This document shows, one piece after another, positions 33,617-39,868 of a DNA stretch of 64,000 nt. Position 1 is the stretch's first letter. Every line of letters begins with the position of its first letter. The notes under the pieces were generated by a model. That model was not told the DNA's origin. It worked only from the letters and a program-made list of their open reading frames with translations, and did no database searches. This stretch comes from Bifidobacterium sp. (lineage in GTDB: Bacteria > Actinomycetota > Actinomycetes > Actinomycetales > Bifidobacteriaceae). The DNA lies in assembly GCA_022649135.1 (NCBI GenBank), contig JALCNP010000013.1:1-64000 (forward strand), given 5' to 3'. Both the position numbers and the translations under genes were made by a program.

Positions 33617-34224
33617 CACTCCTCCTCCCCGTGCGATAGATCGCGTGCGATCTCTTCGAGTTCGGTGAGCAGGTCACGGTACTCGTAGAGGTTCACCGGA
33701 TTCGTTCCCAACGCCTTCTTGATCTGCTGGCGTTTGGGAATGACCGTGTCGAAACGAGGGGATTCCGCCTCCCCGAGCGCGTGCATCGTCTCTCGGAACG
33801 CGACCGTGGCCGGTTCCGCCTTGACCACGAGGATCGCGGCGGGGCGCGAGGCCAGGGCCTCGTCCAGCATCGCCCACGCCTGCTGCAAGTCCAAGGGACT
33901 GTCGGACGTGGGAATCAGCACGAAATCCGCCGCGTGGATGCTGGCCTGCAACATCTTTCCCTGCGGTGGGGCATCCACGATCGACCACGAATCCACATCA
34001 TCCCCTGCCAAGTGCGACAGCGTGCTCAGATTCGCCGGACGCACCTCGAAAGCAAGAGCGTCGCCCGCATCCCCGGCCGCGTCCGCCCACAGGCTCGCAC
34101 TCGACTGCGGATCGGCGTCATACACGCACACCCGCCCGCCGCGATGCGCGATCGTGGCCGCCAGATACATGCTCGTCGTCGTCTTGGCGACCCCGCCCTT
34201 CGCGTTCGCTATCGCCAGTCTCAT
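33616..34224 (-). CDS. parA: ParA-type partition ATPase
   Basis: 202 residues from the ATG at 34224. Deviant Walker A KGGVAKTT at residues 9-16, Walker A' YDADPQSSAS, and WSIVDAPPQGK as Walker B region. This is the short Ib-type ParA without an N-terminal regulatory domain, which goes with RHH partners. It segregates plasmids or excised elements. Coupled to the RHH gene. The gap to the WhiB gene (132 bases) holds the third iterated site, so the pair probably has its own, autoregulated promoter there. Confidence 0.88.
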   Translation of the reverse strand: MRLAIANAKGGVAKTTTSMYLAATIAHRGGRVCVYDADPQSSASLWADAAGDAGDALAFEVRPANLSTLSHLAGDDVDSWSIVDAPPQGKMLQASIHAADFVLIPTSDSPLDLQQAWAMLDEALASRPAAILVVKAEPATVAFRETMHALGEAESPRFDTVIPKRQQIKKALGTNPVNLYEYRDLLTELEEIARDLSHGEEE

Positions 34225-34254
34225 GACCTCACCCCCGATCCCGAAAACAGCAGA

Positions 34255-34306
34255 ATTGCATGCAAGCTGGCTTGTCTGCATGTCTGATTGCATGATTGTT
34301 TGCATC
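34255..34306. repeat. Iterated site, copy 3, upstream of parA
   Basis: GCAAGC/GCTTG and TGTCTGCATGTCTGATTG elements followed by TGATTGCA and TGATTGTT units. Related to but less regular than copies 1 and 2; placed where the parA operator-promoter should be. Confidence 0.75.
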
Positions 34307-34356
34307 ATATTGGTATTCCTTTCCATATATATAGGTATCGAATAATCGATGGTGGT

Positions 34357-35007
34357 TCAGAAAAGCATCTGCTCGACCAAAGCCGAGGATTCGGATTCGA
34401 TCTGTTCGCTCCCGCGTCCCGTGTTGGAACGGTTGCGTCGCGCCGCACGGGAACTTGAATCCCGAAGCCGCGCATCGGCGATCGCGTCGGGATGAGCCTT
34501 GAGCCATGCCGTATAGTCACGGCGACGCCTCGCCTCGTCCTTCGCCTGGACGCTGCTGTACCGGCCGTCATGGCCGGCCACGGCATGCGATCTGCCGCCA
34601 CGCTGACGAGCGACGCTCACGTCGCGCACGGCGAGACCTTTGGCCTCAGCCATGCGGGCCACGCTCTTGCGTTCCTCCACGCCCAGACCCCCGTAGATGC
34701 CCGTGTTCTCCATGCTCACCGTGGCGTCCGCGAGGCATTCCATGCGCACAGGGCAGGATTCGCACACCAGTCGCGCCGCCCGGCGCAGCACATGATCGGC
34801 CTTGGAATCGTCGGACTCGTCAAGGCCGAACATGCGATCGACCAGCATGTTCATCGCCTGACACTCCTCAACGCTCGCGTCGGTGCTTCCGGATCTCATG
34901 ATGTGGCACATGCCGCTGCCCGCGTACCGCATCGCCGTGACCTCGTCTGTCTTCAAGCTCTTCGCATGCGGGAGCTGGGTTGTGGGTCTGAAACCGGTTC
35001 CCGTCAT
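34357..35007 (-). CDS. WhiB-like iron-sulfur transcription factor
   Basis: 216 residues, longer than typical WhiB (about 85-130) because of extensions at both ends. Four cluster Cys are visible: EEC near residue 50, then C-x2-C in LVCESCPV and C-x5-C in CPVRMEC near 86-95. The WhiB turn GIYGGLG follows near 115, then a basic C-terminus for DNA contact. WhiB proteins bind the sigma factor region 4 and act next to the -35 element. Its ATG overlaps the stop of the HTH replication gene (ATGA). It is the best candidate in the element to act at the conserved block in the -35 region of the element promoters; that is inference. Confidence 0.85.
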   Translation of the reverse strand: MTGTGFRPTTQLPHAKSLKTDEVTAMRYAGSGMCHIMRSGSTDASVEECQAMNMLVDRMFGLDESDDSKADHVLRRAARLVCESCPVRMECLADATVSMENTGIYGGLGVEERKSVARMAEAKGLAVRDVSVARQRGGRSHAVAGHDGRYSSVQAKDEARRRRDYTAWLKAHPDAIADARLRDSSSRAARRNRSNTGRGSEQIESESSALVEQMLF

Positions 35008-36296
35008 CCGAGCTCACCCCCGATCGTCGTACCCTCTTCGGCGATCAGCCGTTGCAGCGCCTTATCGCCGACATAATCCTTCGAGCCCTTGAAACGGCTG
35101 CCATGCGAGGCGACCGTCAAGGTCGCTTCGGAAGGTTCTACTGTGGCGGCTGCACGAACCGCGTCACCACCGTGGTGGTGTTCGCGGTTGCGTTCGTCGA
35201 ACGCGCACAGCGGGCAGTCGGCCTGACGCACCAGCCCGTCGAGATGATCCTGACTCACGTTGAGGTCGAATATGCCGGCCCCGAACACCGGTGTCCTGGA
35301 ACACGTACGGCTCGTCACCCGGATAGGCCGATGCGCATCCACCGGATCCGATTTCGACCGATCCAGCAACCGGGAACCCTGCGGATCGCACGCCATCTGG
35401 GCGAGCAGCGAGTCCCACTTGCGTTCCAGACGACTCGGCCCCGTGATGCAGCCACGCCACGAAAACCCCTTGGAATCCTGCGATTCCGGAGCCCTCAACG
35501 CCCACTCGGCGACCAGGCGGCAACGTTCGAGGCCATGCGCGGCGACCAGACGTCTGGCGGCGGACAGCTCACGCTTCGAGACTCCGCCCGAACCGTCATC
35601 GAGACGCGCCGGAACCGGCAGTCGAGGCTTCGAGCGCATCCGCTCGACCATCGAGGCGCACAGGCTCCTAGCGTCCGCGTCCGGGTCCGTTTCCGGCCGA
35701 TTCGAGATTCGTTTCGGGGGAGCCTCCCCCGTGGGGAGGTCCCCCGTAGGGGGAGAGGGGTAATTGTTTGTTATTAGTCTTTTGGTGGACAATTTGTCCG
35801 GTCTCGTTGACAGATTGTCCACCCTAGAATCCGTGAGGGAGGACAATCTGTCCGGTCTCACATGGGGGGACAGATTGTCCGGTCTACCTTCGAGAGCCGA
35901 AGGCGATTCAACAACGCCGGCAGGGGAGTCGTATGACTCCGGTTTCACCGCACCGTCATGCTCCTCGATGTCTTCGGGATCGATATGCACGTGCTTCATG
36001 TTCACGTTCCACACCGTGGAACGATGTCCGGCACGGATCGTGCGACCCGTACGCGGATCCTTCGCGCTGAAATCCTGGTCACCCGGCTTGATCCAACGCT
36101 CCTCCTGCAACCAAGCCAACGCGCGACGCACGGTACGCTCATCACAACCGCAATGCTCGCCGATCGTCGCCAGGGAAGGCCAAGCGGCGCGACCATCATC
36201 GTAATACGCCTTACGCGCCAGGAAAACCAGCACGAACTTCGCCGTGCCCCTCACCTCGGTGACGTTCCACGCCCAAGCCTCGCATAACCCACTCAT
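35004..36296 (-). CDS. HTH replication initiator-like protein with internal iterons
   Basis: 430 residues. N-terminal winged-helix region (KFVLVFLARKAYYDDGRAAW, SLATIGEHCGCDERTVRRAL) like HTH_36-type replication proteins of actinobacterial plasmids and phages. Residues about 135-180 hold a repeated R-P/V-D-x-L-S peptide, encoded by four 13-bp near-palindromes (35787-35880). The C-terminal half is a basic helical domain followed by a CPLC pair. Initiators that carry iterons in their own gene start replication there. Coupled on both sides (36296/36293 and 35007/35004), so it is in one operon with three small membrane genes and WhiB. Confidence 0.65.
   Translation of the reverse strand: MSGLCEAWAWNVTEVRGTAKFVLVFLARKAYYDDGRAAWPSLATIGEHCGCDERTVRRALAWLQEERWIKPGDQDFSAKDPRTGRTIRAGHRSTVWNVNMKHVHIDPEDIEEHDGAVKPESYDSPAGVVESPSALEGRPDNLSPHVRPDRLSSLTDSRVDNLSTRPDKLSTKRLITNNYPSPPTGDLPTGEAPPKRISNRPETDPDADARSLCASMVERMRSKPRLPVPARLDDGSGGVSKRELSAARRLVAAHGLERCRLVAEWALRAPESQDSKGFSWRGCITGPSRLERKWDSLLAQMACDPQGSRLLDRSKSDPVDAHRPIRVTSRTCSRTPVFGAGIFDLNVSQDHLDGLVRQADCPLCAFDERNREHHHGGDAVRAAATVEPSEATLTVASHGSRFKGSKDYVGDKALQRLIAEEGTTIGGELG
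35787..35880. repeat. Four 13-bp near-palindromic iterons, candidate replication origin
   Basis: GGACAATTTGTCC (35787-35799), TGACAGATTGTCC (35808-35820), GGACAATCTGTCC (35841-35853) and GGACAGATTGTCC (35868-35880), inside the HTH initiator gene next to an AT-rich stretch (35761-35785). Confidence 0.85.
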
Positions 36297-36508
36297 CGCA
36301 GATCCCCATCAAGAGAGGACGCCGCCTGCTGGAAATCAACGCCCTCGCGCGAGCGACGAAGCAGGGAACAAACCCCACGCACCGTGAACGCGACAAACCT
36401 CGCAACCCATGAGACCAGCAGCATGAGCAGTGAAAGTAGCGGAGCCAGCAGACCAATCACCAGCAACAGCATGAGCCCGAACAGCAATACGATCGAACCA
36501 TCCATCAC
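36293..36508 (-). CDS. Small membrane protein (71 residues)
   Basis: One long or two short hydrophobic segments (about 5-40) and a basic then acidic tail (RRSREGVDFQQAASSLDGDLR). Four-base overlaps with the genes on both sides. No recognised family. Third of three consecutive tiny membrane proteins ahead of the replication gene. Confidence 0.65.
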   Translation of the reverse strand: MMDGSIVLLFGLMLLLVIGLLAPLLSLLMLLVSWVARFVAFTVRGVCSLLRRSREGVDFQQAASSLDGDLR

Positions 36509-36738
36509 AACACCTCACTCCCATCGGAAACCGACATCAAATCACGAAACACAAAAAACGATGACGACAGAAAAGACACGATCACGCCGACCGCCAGAGA
36601 CAGCAGCCAACCCACATGGAAGCCAAACAAACGAAGCAACCAGCGGGTCACCACCGTCGACAGCAGGAAAAAGGAGAGCGAAGCGATGACCAGCAGCGCC
36701 CATGTAATGCAATTCGAGAGAACGGGATGCCGATTCAT
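36505..36738 (-). CDS. Small membrane protein (77 residues)
   Basis: Two membrane segments (about residues 12-33 and 43-66), short charged ends. Four-base overlaps upstream and downstream show translational coupling. No recognised family. Confidence 0.65.
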   Translation of the reverse strand: MNRHPVLSNCITWALLVIASLSFFLLSTVVTRWLLRLFGFHVGWLLSLAVGVIVSFLSSSFFVFRDLMSVSDGSEVL

Positions 36739-37022
36739 GCGACCACCCCCGATGCGGCAGCGGCCTTATACCGCTCCAGTTCGCAATCCCTGAACTCCCT
36801 AGCGGCCTTCAAATCCAGGATCGAGGCCACCAGAAAAGCCATGGAAACGGCAAGAAAGACGAACGAGCAGACCAGCATCCAGACAATGCCCGACCCGTAG
36901 GAAGCAATCAGCGCGACGATGAGAAACACGCTGCGCCATACACCACGCAGAACCAACGACCTGTAACGAGAGGCCCGAGCCCTCCAATACTCCGACTCGG
37001 CCAACAATTGCTGCGCGCTCAT
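36735..37022 (-). CDS. Small membrane protein (95 residues), first gene of the replication operon
   Basis: Amphipathic N-terminus, two membrane segments (about 30-48 and 50-70), then a charged C-terminal helix (DLKAAREFRDCELERYKAA). AAGGGGCGTGGGG lies upstream of the ATG at 37022. Its promoter is not obvious: the element promoter block at 37094 points the other way. No recognised family. Confidence 0.65.
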   Translation of the reverse strand: MSAQQLLAESEYWRARASRYRSLVLRGVWRSVFLIVALIASYGSGIVWMLVCSFVFLAVSMAFLVASILDLKAAREFRDCELERYKAAAASGVVA

Positions 37023-37093
37023 CGCCCCACGCCCCTTCCGTTCGACGGATGAGACAACATGGCACGCTGCCGCGCCCGTGAAACTTCCGTGCA

Positions 37094-37128
37094 TGTCCGG
37101 CGCAGTTCACGCGCCCATGCGTTACGCT
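37094..37128 (+). promoter_or_regulatory. Element promoter block facing the attachment site
   Basis: TGTCCGGCGCAG at 37094-37105, then the 17-base gap and TACGCT at 37123-37128. It points away from the replication operon, toward a short terminated transcript. Confidence 0.78.
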
Positions 37129-37159
37129 TAGTGACAAGCACCAAGGTGCACCTGTTAAA

Positions 37160-37249
37160 ATGGGTCATCGCAACGACTCCTTAGTAAATAGGCCACAACG
37201 AAAAAGAACCTTTCAATTTTCGATATTCGTGTGGTTATGGTTGTTGTAG
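37160..37249 (+). CDS. 29-residue basic-hydrophobic micropeptide (candidate)
   Basis: ATG to TAG, MGHRNDSLVNRPQRKR then FQFSIFVWLWLL. A basic head and hydrophobic tail would suit a membrane-active peptide of type I toxin style. Against it: AAGGTG is about 12 bases upstream of the ATG, so the ribosome site is poor. The frame ends 2 bases before the terminator stem. Confidence 0.35.
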   Translation: MGHRNDSLVNRPQRKRTFQFSIFVWLWLL

Positions 37250-37251
37250 CT

Positions 37252-37293
37252 GCCGTTCCCAATGCTCCTAACATCGGGAACGGCATTATTTTT
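37252..37293 (+). terminator. Intrinsic terminator
   Basis: GCCGTTCCC / GGGAACGGC, 9-bp perfect stem, 15-base loop, then ATTATTTTT on the plus strand. Confidence 0.88.
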
Positions 37294-37317
37294 CAGGGGA
37301 AAAAAATATAGAATCGA

Positions 37318-37482
37318 TCACCTCCCTTTCTGTGCTAATGTCAGCGCGATCAAAGCTTCGATCTTCGCCAACTCCGTGTTCCTGGTAAAACCTTTGTCGT
37401 TGACGGGTGAATCGTTTTCCGCAGCCAGAAGGTGGTTGTTGGCTTGATCCAGCCAATAGCTGGAAGTCTTATTAAGCATCAT
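37318..37482 (-). CDS. 54-residue hypothetical protein of the AT-rich strip
   Basis: Starts at the first ATG of an ATGATG behind GGGAGGGG and overlaps the end of the broken XRE gene by 11 bases. Hydrophilic, helical (SSYWLDQANNHLLAAENDSP, ending LAKIEALIALTLAQKGR). Type and place resemble small genes that follow regulators in bifidobacterial prophage-like regions. A longer upstream frame overlaps the XRE gene and is not preferred. Confidence 0.55.
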   Translation of the reverse strand: MMLNKTSSYWLDQANNHLLAAENDSPVNDKGFTRNTELAKIEALIALTLAQKGR

Positions 37483-37720
37483 GGTTGTATTCCCCTCCCT
37501 CGATGGAAAGAAAACCCAGAACAAAATCAGAAGAAAGACCAAACTCATCATGGAGTATTTCAAGATCCTTAGGTTGCCAAGCTACCCACCCGTTAACCTT
37601 GCCATTAACTGTGGCTGAAGATATACCAAGCAATTTAGCTAACGCGCGTTGAGATAAGTGGCGTTCCTCGAGCTATTGTTTCATAGGAGAATTCGATGTT
37701 CTCTCTCGTTGTTCAATCAT
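37472..37720 (-). pseudogene. XRE-family regulator interrupted by an amber codon
   Basis: From the ATG at 37720 the frame reads 15 residues, then TAG at 37673-37675, then continues without shift for 66 residues with a clear HTH (LEERHLSQRALAKLLGISSA, TVNGKVNGW) to the TAA at 37472. The segment before the TAG (MKQ) and after it joins naturally in XRE proteins, so one base change made the stop. No good internal start follows the TAG before the helix-turn-helix. Divergent from the intact XRE gene at 37804. Confidence 0.75.
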
Positions 37721-37803
37721 ATCTAATATAATAATGATAGATGTAGACTAACGCAAGTTAATAATGTAGTATTCAAATAGAAATGGTTAACTAAGGAGCA
37801 ACA

Positions 37804-38193
37804 ATGGCAGCATCACAAATTAGTTCATCTGCGGCGGACAAGGCTGAATATGTAGAAAAGGTCATCTCTTGGAACGTTAAAATGCTACTCGCATCAAAGG
37901 GATTGTCGCAGAACTCTCTTGCGAAAGCCATGGGTATACGCGGGTCGTCGATGTCTGTAAAACTCAAAGGAAGTAGTGTCTGGAGTGTCCCGGATCTCAT
38001 TGTCGCAGCCGACTTTCTTAAGATCCGCCCAGAGGCATTGATGGATGACGATTTGATGCGTCAGATAGAAAGCCTTGAAGATAAGAATACCGTGGTCGCT
38101 GATGTGCGTCCACGGTATTTCGTTCTCCCGGTGCCCCCCGTGGGACTCGAACCCACAACCCACGACTTAAAAGGACGCTGCTCTAACCATTGA
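37804..38193 (+). CDS. XRE-family transcriptional regulator ending inside tRNA-Lys
   Basis: 129 residues; AAGGAG precedes the ATG. HTH at about residues 25-60 (MLLASKGLSQNSLAKAMGIR, SSMSVKLKG). Low GC. The last 20 residues (VPPVGLEPTTHDLKGRCSNH) are antisense translation of tRNA-Lys, so the native gene end is replaced by the attachment-site sequence. On excision the protein would get another C-terminus. Likely a regulator of the element or of an older phage-like insertion at this site. Confidence 0.75.
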   Translation: MAASQISSSAADKAEYVEKVISWNVKMLLASKGLSQNSLAKAMGIRGSSMSVKLKGSSVWSVPDLIVAADFLKIRPEALMDDDLMRQIESLEDKNTVVADVRPRYFVLPVPPVGLEPTTHDLKGRCSNH

Positions 38194-38204
38194 GCCAGAG
38201 GGGC
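38132..38204 (-). tRNA. tRNA-Lys (UUU); probable attachment site at its 3' end
   Basis: 73 bases: acceptor GCCCCTC/GGGGGGC, D arm GCTC/GAGC, anticodon loop CTTTTAA (anticodon TTT), T arm GTGGG-TTCGAGT-CCCAC, discriminator A, CCA not encoded in full. The anticodon stem GCGTC/GTCGT has a T-T mismatch at positions 30-40 and a G-T at 27-43. A -10-like TAGAAT lies 12 bases upstream (38216-38221, minus). The mobile element abuts the 3' end. Confidence 0.92.
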
Positions 38205-38330
38205 AACGAAAGAACATTCTACAACAATTTGGAGCGCATGTAATGCGTGTTGCGCACAAACCCCTCGTCATTGTGTTCATGTGCGCGAGAGCCGTTCCTT
38301 GCACAGCCAAGGGAACGACGAAACGGGGCC

Positions 38331-38588
38331 TTAGAGGATGTGGAGCTCGGTGAGCTTCGCCTGGAGGTCGTTGTTCGACGGTTCCACGAGGAAGGATCCG
38401 TCCTCGAACTGGATGACGGGGATATGCGTCTGCCCGCTGATCTTCACGGAGGTTTCGGCGGCACCCTGCTCGCCTTCGATATCGTGCCATGTGTATGGTG
38501 TGCCGAAACGTTGCAGCGCCGCTTTCGCACGCTTGCAGTCGCCGCACCATGTGGCTCCATACATGTTGATCGGATGTTCGTCGGCCAT
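38331..38588 (-). CDS. Glutaredoxin-like protein (mycoredoxin type)
   Basis: 85 residues from the ATG at 38588 behind AAGGAG. Thioredoxin fold with redox motif WCGDC at residues 14-18 and cis-Pro region THIPVIQFEDG. Length and motif fit actinobacterial mycoredoxin/NrdH-like glutaredoxins that reduce mixed disulfides with low-molecular-weight thiols; bifidobacteria lack mycothiol as far as known, so the electron donor may be thioredoxin reductase. First chromosomal gene right of the element. Confidence 0.8.
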   Translation of the reverse strand: MADEHPINMYGATWCGDCKRAKAALQRFGTPYTWHDIEGEQGAAETSVKISGQTHIPVIQFEDGSFLVEPSNNDLQAKLTELHIL

Positions 38589-38700
38589 GATATCTCCTTG
38601 GACTCGTATCGATGATCTCGACCACAATCTACATCATCGAACGGCGAACGCCCGGAGTTTCAGCCCACAGCGCTGCTCCGGCCGGGTGTGCGGGGCGCGT

Positions 38701-39729
38701 CTAATTGAATCCGACCATGCGTTCGGCGACCCGATACCCCCAACGGATGACCCACCGGCCGACGGGCCCGTGCAGGTTGATGGCTCGCGATGCGATCTTT
38801 CGCCGCACATCCGACCCTATTCCGGCTGGAAGCTCGTCAAGTCCCTCCCATAGCTTTCTCTTCGCCTCGTAGTTCTTCCGGTCCCGTGAAAGAATCAGGA
38901 ACACGCTTGTCACCACGCTGTTGATCGCCAGGAAATGAATCATGTAGCTATACAGCCCGGCGGGAACGTCGGCTTTGCTCGGCGTCGCCAACGCCATGAG
39001 ATGGTTGACCAGAAGCAGCTGTCCGACACGTCGGATCATCACGTCCGTTTGCACCGACTGGCCGTTTCTGCCGATGAAGTAGTGGTAGAGGGGGGTGTCG
39101 AGGTACATGATCGTCCGCACCCATGGAAAAGGCTGGTACGCATAGATGAAATCGACATAGAAGGTGTGCTCCGGAAGCTTCATCCCGCTGTCGCGCACGA
39201 CCTTGGTGCGGAATATCAGGGCATGCATGATCATGTACTGGGCGATTCCGAAGCGGCGCAGGTCGTTCCAGCTCAATATCTGGTCGGCGTTCATCACATG
39301 GTTGAACCGCACCACGTGCTTGCGTCTGCGCCCGAGCTTGTCGTAGACGTAGTCGGTGACGATCAGATCGACGGGTTCGCTTTTGGCCGCCTGGGATCGC
39401 AGGGTGCCCATCAGACGGGTCAGGGACTCGGGACCCACCCAGTCGTCGGCGTCGACGACCTTGACATACACGCCGCGGGCCTGCGCGATGCCGGTGTTCA
39501 CCGCCCCGCCATGACCCCTGTTGGGCTCGTGGATCGCCTTGACCGTCGACGGCATCCTCCGGGCGTATGTATCGATCAGGGAGGCCGTGCCGTCCGTGGA
39601 CCCGTCGTCGACGATGATCACTTCGATGTCCTCGTTGTCCTGCAGCGCCACCAGGGAGTTGATGCATCGCTCCAGGTATGTTTCCATGTTGTACGCGGGC
39701 ACCACAAATGTAATCGTCTTGGACATCAT
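38701..39729 (-). CDS. Glycosyltransferase family 2
   Basis: 342 residues. GT-A fold: TFVVPAYNMETYLERCINSL at the start, DDGSTDGT as nucleotide-sugar site near residue 42, and DADDW as the metal-binding DxD near residue 100. The C-terminal part is helical without clear membrane spans. It probably adds sugars to a cell-surface polymer; acceptor unknown. Stands alone between Grx and TetR genes. Start at the first of two ATGs. Confidence 0.85.
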   Translation of the reverse strand: MMSKTITFVVPAYNMETYLERCINSLVALQDNEDIEVIIVDDGSTDGTASLIDTYARRMPSTVKAIHEPNRGHGGAVNTGIAQARGVYVKVVDADDWVGPESLTRLMGTLRSQAAKSEPVDLIVTDYVYDKLGRRRKHVVRFNHVMNADQILSWNDLRRFGIAQYMIMHALIFRTKVVRDSGMKLPEHTFYVDFIYAYQPFPWVRTIMYLDTPLYHYFIGRNGQSVQTDVMIRRVGQLLLVNHLMALATPSKADVPAGLYSYMIHFLAINSVVTSVFLILSRDRKNYEAKRKLWEGLDELPAGIGSDVRRKIASRAINLHGPVGRWVIRWGYRVAERMVGFN

Positions 39730-39868
39730 ACCCAGGGTCTTCCTTGGTCGTCGGCCATCGGGCCGTTTCTTCGTTGCCGACACCAAATTAGCACCCGTTT
39801 CTGTGCGCCATGTGTGCAAATTGCAGGGATTGTGCGGATATTCGCCATGATTTGTCGGCGAGGTCTCC

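Larger units (their letters stand above)
37135..37293 (+). ncRNA. Short transcript from element promoter to intrinsic terminator
   Basis: Predicted start about 37135 and end at the T-run near 37293, about 160 bases. The only frame inside with any claim is the 29-residue one at 37160. It may be a regulatory RNA or a micro-mRNA. No similarity recognised. Confidence 0.55.
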
